Source: Paracoccus haematequi
GTDB lineage: Bacteria > Pseudomonadota > Alphaproteobacteria > Rhodobacterales > Rhodobacteraceae
DNA: 64,000 bases
Assembly: GCF_900631945.1 (NCBI RefSeq)
Contig: NZ_UZWE01000030.1
Location: 62,001 to 126,000 of the forward strand
Direction: 5' to 3'
Shown here: in pieces, positions 39,285 through 52,007 of the stretch
How the letters are laid out: every line of letters starts with the position of its first letter
Position numbering within the stretch: position 1 is the first letter of the stretch
Notes under the pieces: model-generated
Told to the model about the DNA's origin: nothing
The model's input: the letters and a program-made list of their open reading frames with translations, nothing else
Databases searched by the model: none
Program-made: the position numbers and the translations under genes

Positions 39285-39983
39285 TCAATCCCCCGTGGGA
39301 TCGCGGAACTGCCAGGCCATCAGGTCCGGCCCGTGCCGCCGCAGCCAGTCGCGGTGGCGCGCATAGTCGGGCATCAGCCCCGCTACTGCCGCCCAGAAGC
39401 GCGGCGAATGATCCATGTGGCGCAGATGCGCGACCTCGTGGGCAGCGACATAATCCAGGACCACGGGCGGGGCCATCGCCAGCCGCCAGGAGAACATCAG
39501 CCGCCCGTCCGCCGTGCAACTGCCCCAGCGGGACCGCGTGTCGCGCAGGGCGATGGCCCGATAGCTGCGGCCAAGCGCCACGGAATAACGGTCGCAGGCC
39601 GCGCGCAGGCGCGCCATCGCCTGGTGCTTCAGGAACGCCTGCACCACCGGCCCCGCCGGACGGCCCGCGGGCAGCAGCAGCGCCTCGCCCTCGACCGACG
39701 CGGCGCGCACCGAGGCCGGGGTCAGCACAAGCGGCACCCCCGCAACCGGCACCGCCGCGCCGTGCTGCACGATGCTGGGCGGGGGCCGCCGCTGGGCCGC
39801 CTGCAACAGCCAAGCCGCCTTCGATTCGGCGAATGCGGCGCCATCGGACAGCGGGGCGCCCACGGGCAGCGTCAGCACCACCGGCCCGCCGTCGCGCGGC
39901 ACCCGCAGCGTCATGCGCCGCGCGCGGGCCGAGCGCCGCCAGGTGATCCGCATCCCGTTGCCGATGGTGAACGCCTCGGCCAT
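39285..39983 (-). CDS. YgjP/SprT-like metal-dependent hydrolase
   Basis: This 232-residue protein ends in the YgjP-type metallopeptidase domain, with the zinc motif HEVAHLRH (HExxH) near residue 178 and 'LRDTRSRWGSCTADGRLMFSW' before it. ATG 39983 (MAEAFTIGNG) gives a family-like length; the longer open frame upstream lacks homology. The biological substrate of this family is not established. It is upstream of the GntR gene on the same strand. Confidence 0.85.
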   Translation of the reverse strand: MAEAFTIGNGMRITWRRSARARRMTLRVPRDGGPVVLTLPVGAPLSDGAAFAESKAAWLLQAAQRRPPPSIVQHGAAVPVAGVPLVLTPASVRAASVEGEALLLPAGRPAGPVVQAFLKHQAMARLRAACDRYSVALGRSYRAIALRDTRSRWGSCTADGRLMFSWRLAMAPPVVLDYVAAHEVAHLRHMDHSPRFWAAVAGLMPDYARHRDWLRRHGPDLMAWQFRDPTGD

Positions 39984-40097
39984 CCCGCGCCTGCCCTTGC
40001 CCCGTCCGCCGGTTGCTGTCGAAAGCCTTTGACACCCCCGTATGCCTGTGGCAGGGGGACCACCGAAATTCCCTAAACGCGGCGGAAGGAGAATGCC

Positions 40098-40412
40098 ATG
40101 CCCAAAGAGGAATGGGGCACGAAACGCCTGTGCCCGCACTGCGCGACGCGCTTTTACGACCTGCGCGCCAATCCGATGACCTGCCCCGCCTGCGGGAACA
40201 CCTTCACGCTGGAAAGCCTGACGGACTCGCGCGGCAAGACGCTGGTCACCGAAAAGACCGCCGCCCGTGAAGACGACGACCTGGTCGACGACGACGAGGA
40301 TCTGGGCGACGACGCAGGCGAGCTGGACGACGATCTGCTGGAGGAGGACGACGACGACGGCGACGTGTCGCTGGACGAAATCGCCGATGTCCCGGAAAAC
40401 GACGACGATTGA
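40098..40412 (+). CDS. FYDLN-acid zinc-ribbon protein (TIGR02300 family)
   Basis: This 104-residue protein has a two-CxxC zinc ribbon at the N-terminus (LCPHCATRFYDL and TCPACGNTF, Cys near residues 12, 15, 29 and 32) and a long acidic tail of Asp and Glu from about residue 55. It is the alphaproteobacterial FYDLN family of unknown role; the acidic tail suggests a nucleic-acid-mimic or basic-protein partner. A bidirectional terminator separates it from the convergent guaB gene. Confidence 0.9.
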   Translation: MPKEEWGTKRLCPHCATRFYDLRANPMTCPACGNTFTLESLTDSRGKTLVTEKTAAREDDDLVDDDEDLGDDAGELDDDLLEEDDDDGDVSLDEIADVPENDDD

Positions 40413-40418
40413 TCCGAA

Positions 40419-40450
40419 AAAGGCCGGTCCCAGACCGGCCTTTGTTCTTT
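40419..40450. terminator. Bidirectional terminator between the FYDLN gene and guaB
   Basis: An 11-bp perfect stem, AAAGGCCGGTC (40419-40429) with GACCGGCCTTT (40433-40443), has a CCA loop and T-rich tails on both strands. It ends both convergent transcripts. Confidence 0.92.
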
Positions 40451-40457
40451 TGCGGGG

Positions 40458-42083
<1,626 letters not shown>

Positions 42084-42154
42084 TTAATTGATTCGTAGAA
42101 CATCGGCGGTAAAGCTCGAATCCAGCGGCCGCATGGCTGCCAAGGGAGGGAACT

Positions 42155-43324
42155 ATGAAAAAAATCATGACTGGCGGCGCGGTTCTGCTGATCTCTGCGT
42201 CCCCGATCGTCGCGGGCGGGATCGAACGGGCGCCGCAGTCCCTGTCGGTGCTGTTCGAACAGGGGAATTACGCGGAACTCAGCTTCGGCGGCGTGGATCC
42301 GACGGTTAAAGGGCAAGACGTGGCGCCGGCTGCCATTGGCGGACCTTTCAATACGGGCGACGTGGCGCAGGGCTATGGCTTCGTGGGACTGGCCTACAAG
42401 CACCAGTTCACCGACAACCTGTCGGCTGCCTTCATCATGGAGCAGCCGTTCGGCGCAGACATCCTGTATCCCGTAGCGCCCGCCGGATCGGTCGTCCTGG
42501 GCGGAACGCGGGTCGAGGTCAATTCGACCACCTTCACGGCATTGGCCCGCTACAAGTTCGAGAACAATTTCTCGATCCACGGCGGGATCCGCGCGTCCAG
42601 GGCCGATGGCGGCGTGACCCTGGACGGGGCGGGATACAGCAGGATCGCACCGCCCTATGACCTGACGATCGACGACGAATGGGGCACGGGCTATGTCATC
42701 GGCGCGGCCTATGAGATCCCCGAGATCGCGGGCCGCGTGTCGCTGACCTACAACTCTCCCATCGACCACGATTTCGACATGACCGAGACGGGGGATGTCA
42801 TCCTGGGGGCGACCGGCGGCCTGACCGATACCATCTCGGGACGATACACGGTCAAGACGCCGCGCAGTTGGACCCTGGAGGGCCAGACCGGCATAGCCCA
42901 GGGCACGCTGGTCTTCGGTTCGATCCGGTGGGTCAAGTGGTCCGAGTTCATCGTGGACAACGCCGTCTTCCCGATCAACACCGGCACTGGCACCGTGCCC
43001 CTGGTAGAGGTCGAGGATACGACGACCTACACGATCGGCGTCGGTCGCAAGTTCACCGAGAACTGGTCCGGCTCGGTTTCGTTCCTGTATGAATCCAGCG
43101 AGGGGGACACGGTGTCGCCGCTTGCCCCCACCAACGGGCGCAAGGGCATCACGCTGGCGGCCATCTACACGATGGACAACATCAAGGTCACGACCGGCAT
43201 CAACTATACCAGGCTGGGCGGTTCGGACCTGGGCATCGGGGAGACCGGCAACAAGACCAAGGTCGCCACGATGGACGACAACCATGCCTGGGGCGTGGGC
43301 GTCCGCATCGGCTACAGCTTCTGA
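42155..43324 (+). CDS. FadL/OmpP1/TodX-type outer-membrane protein
   Basis: This 389-residue beta-barrel has a cleavable signal peptide (MKKIMTGGAVLLISASPIVAG) and alternating hydrophobic strands through to a C-terminal phenylalanine (IGYSF), the usual sorting signal. The hatch-like N-terminal region 'GVDPTVKGQDVAPAAIGG' and the overall layout fit the FadL/TodX family of hydrophobic substrate channels. GGGAGGGAA precedes the ATG. The transported molecule, a fatty acid or an aromatic, is not known. Confidence 0.8.
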   Translation: MKKIMTGGAVLLISASPIVAGGIERAPQSLSVLFEQGNYAELSFGGVDPTVKGQDVAPAAIGGPFNTGDVAQGYGFVGLAYKHQFTDNLSAAFIMEQPFGADILYPVAPAGSVVLGGTRVEVNSTTFTALARYKFENNFSIHGGIRASRADGGVTLDGAGYSRIAPPYDLTIDDEWGTGYVIGAAYEIPEIAGRVSLTYNSPIDHDFDMTETGDVILGATGGLTDTISGRYTVKTPRSWTLEGQTGIAQGTLVFGSIRWVKWSEFIVDNAVFPINTGTGTVPLVEVEDTTTYTIGVGRKFTENWSGSVSFLYESSEGDTVSPLAPTNGRKGITLAAIYTMDNIKVTTGINYTRLGGSDLGIGETGNKTKVATMDDNHAWGVGVRIGYSF

Positions 43325-43348
43325 CCCCCCTGCCACCGCGATCCAGGC

Positions 43349-43379
43349 AAGGCCCCGTTCCGGCGGGGCCTTTGCTTTT
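43349..43379 (+). terminator. Intrinsic terminator after the FadL-type gene
   Basis: AAGGCCCCG (43349-43357) pairs with CGGGGCCTT (43364-43372), and the right arm is followed by TGCTTTT. It lies 24 bases past the stop and before the P-loop ATPase gene. Confidence 0.85.
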
Positions 43380-43425
43380 GGCCGGGCGCGGATTACCTAT
43401 GCGGCGCAAGGCGAAGGGGCACCCG

Positions 43426-44286
43426 ATGATCTATGGCAGCGGCGGCGAATGGTTGGGATCGGGCGCAAAGCGCATCGTCCTGTTCGGCATGTCGGGCCTG
43501 GGCAAGACATACCTGGCCAACATGCTGCGCGAGGCGGGCGACTGGTTCCACTACTCAGTCGATTACCGCATCGGCACCCGCTACATGGGCGAATTCATCG
43601 CCGACAACTTCAAGCGCGAGGCGATGAAGGTTCCCTTCCTGCGCGACCTGCTGCTGTCCGACAGCGTCTATATCGCCAGCAACATCACCTTCGACAACCT
43701 GGCGCCGCTGTCGACCTATCTGGGCAAGCCCGGCAGCCCGTCGCGAGGCGGCCTGCCCTTCGACGAATACTGCCTGCGCCAGAACCAGCACCGCCGGGCC
43801 GAGATCGCGGCCCTGCTGGACACGCGCCACTTCATGGACCGCGCCCGCGACATCTATGCCATCCCGCATTTCGTCTGCGATTCGGGCGGCTCGATCTGCG
43901 AGGTGGTGGATCCCGACGATCCCGCCGATCCGGTGCTGTCGGCACTGGAACGCGATCTGCTGATGGTCTGGATCAAGGGGTCCGACGCCCATACCGCCGA
44001 ACTGGTCCGCCGCTTCGACAAGGCGCCCAAGCCCATGTATTACCAGCCGGAATTCCTGGAAAAGGCCTGGGTCGCCTATCGCGTCGAAAAGGGGCTGGAG
44101 GCGGCGCAGGTCAATCCCGACGACTTCATCCGCTGGACTTACGCGCGCGCCCTGGCCCACCGCCAGCCGCGCTATCAGGCGATGGCGCGGCGCGGCGTCA
44201 CCGTCCTGGCCGAGGAGGTGGCCGAGGTCCGCAGTCCTGCGGATTTCGACGCCCTGATCGCCCGCGCCATCGACCGCAAGGAATAA
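43426..44286 (+). CDS. Uncharacterised P-loop ATPase next to metA
   Basis: This 286-residue protein has a Walker A motif GMSGLGKT (about residues 21-28) and a mostly unannotated body with '[20 protein letters not shown]' and the Cys-bearing '[20 protein letters not shown]'. I recognise no known enzyme. ATG 43426 has AAGGGGC seven bases before it. It ends four bases ahead of metA, so the two are co-transcribed, which hints at a link to methionine metabolism, but this is inference. Confidence 0.75.
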   Translation: MIYGSGGEWLGSGAKRIVLFGMSGLGKTYLANMLREAGDWFHYSVDYRIGTRYMGEFIADNFKREAMKVPFLRDLLLSDSVYIASNITFDNLAPLSTYLGKPGSPSRGGLPFDEYCLRQNQHRRAEIAALLDTRHFMDRARDIYAIPHFVCDSGGSICEVVDPDDPADPVLSALERDLLMVWIKGSDAHTAELVRRFDKAPKPMYYQPEFLEKAWVAYRVEKGLEAAQVNPDDFIRWTYARALAHRQPRYQAMARRGVTVLAEEVAEVRSPADFDALIARAIDRKE

Positions 44287-44290
44287 GACA

Positions 44291-45217
44291 ATGCCCATCA
44301 CCCTGAACGAGAACCTGCCCGCCTATCGCATCCTGTCGGACGAAGGCGTGATGGTGATGTCTCCGGGCCGGGCCGCGACCCAGGACATCCGGCCGCTTCG
44401 CATCGGGCTGCTGAACCTGATGCCCAAGAAGATCCAGACCGAAAACCAGTTCGCCCGGCTGATCGGCGCGACCCCCTTGCAGATCGACTTTCAGCTGATC
44501 CGCATGTCCGACCACGAAAGCCGCAACACCGCCGCCGACCACATGGCGAGCTTCTATCGCCCCTTCCGCGATGTCGAGGCCACCGGAGAGAAGTTCGACG
44601 GCCTCATCATCACCGGCGCCCCGGTCGAGCAACTGCCCTTCGAGGATGTGACCTATTGGCCGGAACTGACCCGCGTCTTCGACTGGACGCAAAGCCATGT
44701 CCATTCGACCTTCGGCGTCTGCTGGGGCGGCATGGCGATGGCCTGGCATTTCCACCGCCTGGACAAGCACCTGCTGGACCACAAGGCCTTCGGCTGCTTC
44801 CGCCACCACAACCAGGCCCCCGCCAGCCCTTATCTGCGCGGCTTTTCCGACGACGTGCTGGTCCCCGTCAGCCGCTGGACCGAGGTGCGCCAGCCCGATG
44901 TTGACGCCCGCCCGGCCCTGCGCACGCTGCTGGCCAGCGACCAGTGCGGCCCCTGCCTGCTGGAGGATCCGGGCCATCGCGCGCTGTATGTCTTCAACCA
45001 CTTCGAATACGACAGCACGACCTTGAAAGAGGAATACGACCGCGACGTGGCCTCGGGCAGGCCGATCAACGTGCCGTCGAACTATTATCCCGACGACGAT
45101 CCCACGCGCACGCCGTCGAACCGCTGGCGCAGCCATGCCCATCTGCTTTACGGTAACTGGATCAACGAGATCTATCAGACGACGGAATACGACCTGAACC
45201 GCATCGGAAAGGGATAG
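44291..45217 (+). CDS. metAA: Homoserine O-acetyltransferase (MetA family)
   Basis: This 308-residue enzyme acylates homoserine as the first committed methionine step. The catalytic Cys is at about 144 (FGVCWGGMA), with His 237 and Glu 239 (FNHFEYD). The residue deciding acyl donor, glycine at 111 in E. coli MetA and glutamate in acetyl-CoA users, is Glu 113 here (GAPVEQLPF). I therefore call it an acetyltransferase rather than a succinyltransferase. This rests on a family rule, not on assays. Confidence 0.85.
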   Translation: MPITLNENLPAYRILSDEGVMVMSPGRAATQDIRPLRIGLLNLMPKKIQTENQFARLIGATPLQIDFQLIRMSDHESRNTAADHMASFYRPFRDVEATGEKFDGLIITGAPVEQLPFEDVTYWPELTRVFDWTQSHVHSTFGVCWGGMAMAWHFHRLDKHLLDHKAFGCFRHHNQAPASPYLRGFSDDVLVPVSRWTEVRQPDVDARPALRTLLASDQCGPCLLEDPGHRALYVFNHFEYDSTTLKEEYDRDVASGRPINVPSNYYPDDDPTRTPSNRWRSHAHLLYGNWINEIYQTTEYDLNRIGKG

Positions 45218-45220
45218 GAT

Positions 45221-46099
45221 ATGCCCGACGCGCCTCTTCTGCCCCTGGTGGGCAAGATCACCCAGGCGCTGAAGGACGCGCCCAAGGACATCAGGAAGGT
45301 TCTGGACGGCGCGGGCAAGGACGACATCCTGGACCCCACCTATCCCTATCGCGCAGGGCTGGACCGCAAGACCTACGAGGCGCGGATGGGCCAGTTGCAA
45401 CTGCAACTGGTACGGATGATGCATGACGTGGTGGCGACCGGCAAGCGGCTGGTCGTGCTGTTCGAGGGGCGCGACGCAGCTGGCAAGGGCGGCACCATCG
45501 AACGCACCCGCGAGAACCTGAACCCTCGGTCGGCCTATATCGTCGCCCTGCCCACCCCTACGGAACGCGAGGCCGGGCAATGGTATTTCCAGCGTTACGT
45601 CGACTGGCTGCCCGCCGCCGGGGAAATCGCGCTTTTCGACCGAAGCTGGTACAACCGCGGCATCGTCGAACGCGTCTTCGGCTTTTCCACCGAACAGCAG
45701 CGCAACGCGTTCTTCCGGCAGTTGCCGGGCTTCGAACGGACCCTGGTCGATGACGGAATCGTCCTGGTCAAGCTGTGGCTGAACGTGGGCCGCGCCGAAC
45801 AGCTGCGCCGCTTCCTGGACCGCGAGGCCGATCCCCTGAAGCAATGGAAGATGTCGCGCATCGATGTCGAGGGTCTGGCGAAATGGGACGACTATACCCA
45901 GGCGATCCACGACACGCTGAACCTGTCGCATTCGCCCATCGCGCCCTGGACGGTGATCCGGTCCGACGACAAGCGGCGCGCGCGGATCGCCGCCATCCAG
46001 ACGATCCTGAACGCGGTCGATTTCGCGGGCAAGGACGCCGCCGCCATCGGCACACCCGACCCGGCCGTCACCGGCGGGCCGGACCTGCTGGATCGATAA
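45221..46099 (+). CDS. ppk2: Polyphosphate kinase 2 family protein
   Basis: This 292-residue protein contains a PPK2 P-loop ([15 protein letters not shown]) and a '[14 protein letters not shown]' lid/Walker B region. It phosphorylates nucleotides from polyphosphate or the reverse; the class (GDP, ADP or AMP) cannot be told from motifs alone. It starts three bases after metAA and is followed by an SDR, suggesting one transcript. Confidence 0.92.
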   Translation: MPDAPLLPLVGKITQALKDAPKDIRKVLDGAGKDDILDPTYPYRAGLDRKTYEARMGQLQLQLVRMMHDVVATGKRLVVLFEGRDAAGKGGTIERTRENLNPRSAYIVALPTPTEREAGQWYFQRYVDWLPAAGEIALFDRSWYNRGIVERVFGFSTEQQRNAFFRQLPGFERTLVDDGIVLVKLWLNVGRAEQLRRFLDREADPLKQWKMSRIDVEGLAKWDDYTQAIHDTLNLSHSPIAPWTVIRSDDKRRARIAAIQTILNAVDFAGKDAAAIGTPDPAVTGGPDLLDR

Positions 46100-46109
46100 G
46101 GGGCACGCG

Positions 46110-46832
46110 ATGGACCTGAAGAACAGCCGCGCCATCGTCACAGGGGGCGCCTCGGGCCTGGGGGCCGCCACCGCCGACTGGTTTCGGGCGCAGGGGGCCA
46201 GGGTGGTGATCCTGGACCGCGAGGCGGGCGACCGACCCGACCATGTGCAGGCCGACGTGACCTCGGCCGACAGCGCGGCGGCGGCCATCGCGCGGGCCGT
46301 CGAGCTGATGGGCGGCATCGATATCTGCGTGAACTGCGCGGGCATCGTGATCGGCGAAAAGACCGTGGGCCGGAACGGGCCGCACGACCTGGACGCCTTT
46401 CGTCGCGTGGTCGAGGTGAACCTGATCGGCAGCTTCAACACGCTGCGGCTGGCGGCGGCCGAGATGGCCAGGAACGGTCGGACCGAAAACGGCGTGATCG
46501 TCAACACCGCGTCCGTTGCGGCCTTTGACGGGCAGAAGGGACAGGCGGCCTATGCCGCGTCCAAGGCCGGGACCGCGGGCATGACCCTGCCCCTGGCGCG
46601 CGACCTGGCGGGTCTGGGCATCCGCGTCTGCGCCATCGCGCCCGGCATCTTCGCCACGCCCATGCTGCGCGGGCTGCCCCAGGACGTGCAGGACGGGCTG
46701 GCCAGCGAAGTCACCTTCCCGCCCCGCCTGGGCGATCCGCAGGAATTCGCCCGCATGGCCGGCCATATCGTCGAAAACGCCTATCTGAACGGCGAGGTGA
46801 TCCGCCTGGACGGCGCGTTGCGGATGCGGTGA
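46110..46832 (+). CDS. SDR family oxidoreductase (HSD10-like)
   Basis: This 240-residue Rossmann enzyme has TGGASGLG at residues 11-18 and the catalytic YAASK. Together with 'LDREAGDRPDHVQADVT' (an Asp selecting NAD(H)) and the motif 'FATPMLRGLP', it resembles short-chain 3-hydroxyacyl-CoA dehydrogenases of the HSD17B10 type. Its role in beta-oxidation is inference. It ends a run with ppk2. Confidence 0.85.
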   Translation: MDLKNSRAIVTGGASGLGAATADWFRAQGARVVILDREAGDRPDHVQADVTSADSAAAAIARAVELMGGIDICVNCAGIVIGEKTVGRNGPHDLDAFRRVVEVNLIGSFNTLRLAAAEMARNGRTENGVIVNTASVAAFDGQKGQAAYAASKAGTAGMTLPLARDLAGLGIRVCAIAPGIFATPMLRGLPQDVQDGLASEVTFPPRLGDPQEFARMAGHIVENAYLNGEVIRLDGALRMR

Positions 46833-46926
46833 TCAACGGCCCGTCAGCGCCGCGCGATGCCCTTGCGCCAGGGTTTGGCCGCCGCTAGCGTTCGGGTCGA
46901 ACCGCCCAACAGGAAGGCCCGATTTC

Positions 46927-47967
46927 ATGCGCTTGCTGACCACCACCGCCATCGCCACCCTGATCGCCCTGCCCGCCTTTGCGGCGGACAAGGAACTGAC
47001 AGTCTTCGACTGGGCAGGGTTCGAGGAACCGTCGATCTTCCAGGCCTATATCGACAAGCACGGCGACAGCCCGACCTATGCCTTTTACGGCGACGACGAC
47101 GAGGCGTTCCAGAAGGTCGCCTCGGGCTTCAAGGCCGACGTGGCCCATCCGTGCAGCCAGATGGTCAGCAAATACCGCGACGCGGGCCTGATCGAGCCTT
47201 GGGACACCGCGAAAATTCCGAATTTCGACAAGATCGACCCGCGCTTCCTGGATTCGCCGGTCTTCAAGGATGACGGCGGCGTCTGGTTCATCCCGACCGA
47301 CTGGGGCGCGGCGGCCATCGCCTATAACACCGAAACCGTCCCGGCCGAGGATGTGGCGACGCTTCAGGTCTTTACCAATCCGAAATACCAGGGCCGCACC
47401 TCGCTGCCGGATTCGTCGGACGACGTGTGGGCGCTGGCCTATCTGGCGACCGGCACGACCGACTGGACCGACGTGACCGACGAACAGTTCCAGGCCGCCG
47501 CCGATTGGCTGCGCCAGGCGCACCAGAACGTCGCCGCCTATTGGGCCGATCCCTCGGAACAGGCGCAGCTGATGGCGTCGGGCGCGGTGGATGTCACCTG
47601 GTCCTGGAACGATGTCCTGTCGCTGTTGCAGGCCGAGGGCTATCCGGTCGGCTTCCAGCGCGAGGCGACCGAGGGGTCGTCGACCTTCTTCTGCGGCTAC
47701 GTGAACCTGAAGGGCGGGCCGGGCAGCGAAGACAAGGCCTATGACTTCATCAACGCCTGGCTGGAACCGTCAGCGGCCAAGGGGCTGCTGGACACGATCG
47801 GCTATGGCCATACCTCGACCGAGGCGATGGCGACCATTGCCGATGAACCCGCCGTCGCCATGGGCCTGGCCCAGATCGACGCCCCGGTCCTGGCGCAGAC
47901 GCCCAACGATCCGGCGCAGCGCGAGAAGCAGTTGGCCGAGTTCGAGAAGATCAAGGCCGGGTTCTGA
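46927..47967 (+). CDS. Periplasmic solute-binding protein, PotD-like
   Basis: This 346-residue protein has a signal peptide (MRLLTTTAIATLIALPAFA) and a type 2 periplasmic-binding fold of the spermidine/putrescine or extracellular solute-binding family 1 group ('LTVFDWAGFEEPSIFQAYID', 'TDWGAAAIAYNTETV', 'SWNDVLSLLQAEGYPV'). No permease or ATPase gene is adjacent, so it is an orphan whose partner lies elsewhere. The substrate is not known. Confidence 0.85.
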   Translation: MRLLTTTAIATLIALPAFAADKELTVFDWAGFEEPSIFQAYIDKHGDSPTYAFYGDDDEAFQKVASGFKADVAHPCSQMVSKYRDAGLIEPWDTAKIPNFDKIDPRFLDSPVFKDDGGVWFIPTDWGAAAIAYNTETVPAEDVATLQVFTNPKYQGRTSLPDSSDDVWALAYLATGTTDWTDVTDEQFQAAADWLRQAHQNVAAYWADPSEQAQLMASGAVDVTWSWNDVLSLLQAEGYPVGFQREATEGSSTFFCGYVNLKGGPGSEDKAYDFINAWLEPSAAKGLLDTIGYGHTSTEAMATIADEPAVAMGLAQIDAPVLAQTPNDPAQREKQLAEFEKIKAGF

Positions 47968-47977
47968 GTGGCGAAGG

Positions 47978-48035
47978 CCGGGGGACTTCACGTCCCCCGG
48001 ACCCCCTGTGGGATATTTAAGCAAAAGTGAAAGGG
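47978..48035 (+). repeat. Composite 3' repeat, copy A
   Basis: After the solute-binding gene comes a perfect 9-bp hairpin (CCGGGGGAC with GTCCCCCGG, 47978-48000) followed by GGATATTTAAGCAAAAG (48011-48027). The same arrangement, hairpin then GGATATTT...CAA, occurs downstream of two other genes (copies B and C). Confidence 0.6.
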
Positions 48036-48041
48036 CGAGGC

Positions 48042-50748
<2,707 letters not shown>

Positions 50749-50756
<8 letters not shown>

Positions 50757-51792
50757 ATTCGGGAACCTTCCGGGGGCTGTATGGGGCCACGGCCTCGGCA
50801 ATGGCGCGGATATGGTCGGGCGTGGTGCCGCAGCAGCCGCCGACGACGTTCACCAGCCCCTCTCGCGCGAAATCGGCAACCTGCACGGCGGTATCATCGG
50901 GGCCTTCGTCATATTGCCCGAAGGCATTGGGCAGGCCCGCGTTCGGATAGGCGCAGATATGGGTGTCGGCCACCGCCGACAGTTCCGCGAGATGCGGGCG
51001 CATGGCCGATGCGCCAAGCGCGCAGTTCAGCCCCACCGACCAGGGCCGGGCATGACGCACCGAATGCCAGAAGGCGGTCGGCGTCTGGCCCGACAGCGTG
51101 CGCCCCGAGGCGTCCGTGATGGTGCCCGAGATCATCAGCGGCAGCGCCCGGCCATGCGCCTCCATCGCCTGGATGCAGGCGAAGATCGCGGCCTTGGCGT
51201 TCAGCGTGTCGAAGATCGTCTCGATCAGCAGGATATCGGCGCCGCCCTCGATCAGCGCCCGCGCCTGTTCGTGATAGGCGCTGCGCAGATCTTCGAAGGT
51301 GACGGCGCGATAGCCGGGATTGTTCACGTCCGGGCTGATCGAGGCGGTCCGGTTCGTCGGCCCGATCGCGCCCGCGACGAAACGCGGCCTGCCGTCCTGG
51401 GCGGTGGCGCGGTCCAGGGCGCGGCGGACGATGCGCGCGCCTTCGACATTCAGGTCGCGCACCGCCGCCTGCATCCCGTAATCGGCCTGGGCGATGGTGG
51501 TGGCGGAAAAGGTGTTGGTTTCCACGATGTCCGCGCCCGCCATCGCATAGCGGTAATGGATCTCCTCGACCGCCTCGGGCTGGGTCAGGATCAGCAGGTC
51601 GTTGTTGCCCTGCTGGGGATGGTCCGAGTGATGGCGGCAGGCATGGCCCGACCCGTGGCCGGTATAATCGTCCTCGCCCAGCCGAAGCTGCTGGATCTGC
51701 GTGCCCATCGCCCCGTCCAGGATCAGGATCCGCTCGGCGGCCAGCCGGTTCAGCGCCTCGAAGGCGGGGGACGGGGTCAGTCTGCCGGTCAT
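50749..51792 (-). CDS. Methionine synthase N-terminal module (homocysteine S-methyltransferase domain)
   Basis: This 347-residue homocysteine-binding barrel has '[13 protein letters not shown]' and the zinc Cys residues in GLNCALG and VGGCCGTTP. It stops at the usual linker between the first two MetH domains (PRKVPEYA then stop), and its last eight bases overlap the start of the C-terminal gene in another frame. I take ATG 51792, seven bases after AAGGA. The split may be natural, with translational coupling. Confidence 0.92.
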
Positions 51793-51847
51793 CATGTCAT
51801 CCTTGCCAGAAGGCGCAGATATAGCGCGCCCCGCCCGCAACGACAAA

Positions 51848-51873
51848 TTCATAATCCTACAGAAGATTATGAA
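51848..51873. promoter_or_regulatory. Perfect inverted repeat upstream of metH
   Basis: TTCATAATC (51848-51856) and GATTATGAA (51865-51873) are exact reverse complements with an eight-base spacer. No T-run follows, so it is more likely an operator for a methionine-pathway repressor (for example an ArsR-type SahR/SamR) than a terminator. It lies 56 bases before the metH start. Confidence 0.55.
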
Positions 51874-51887
51874 CGCCAGGCATGTCG

Positions 51888-51914
51888 TTTGCCTTGGTCC
51901 AAATATCCTCTGGG
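51888..51914 (-). repeat. Composite 3' repeat, copy B (GGATATTT part)
   Basis: TTTGCCTTGGTCCAAATATC on the plus strand reads GGATATTTGGACCAAGGCAAA on the minus strand, nearly identical to copy C. It lies downstream of manC beyond the manC terminator hairpin. Confidence 0.6.
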
Positions 51915-51929
51915 CTTCCGAGCGCCCGG

Positions 51930-51952
51930 AAAAAGGTCCGGTGGACCTTTTT
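51930..51952. terminator. Intrinsic terminator of manC
   Basis: AAAAAGGTCC (51930-51939) pairs perfectly with GGACCTTTTT (51943-51952), loop GGT. T-runs are inside the stem on both strands, so it can act either way. It is 55 bases past the manC stop on the minus strand. Confidence 0.88.
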
Positions 51953-52007
51953 CAGCGAGGAAGGGGCCGGCAGGCCCGAGGGGGGCGAAGCGCCACCGGC
52001 TTGCGGA

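Noticed and set aside
43380-44300. SAM-type riboswitch upstream of metA
   Set aside because: metA is the second gene of a run, with only four bases to the ATPase gene, and no conserved riboswitch core was seen before either gene.
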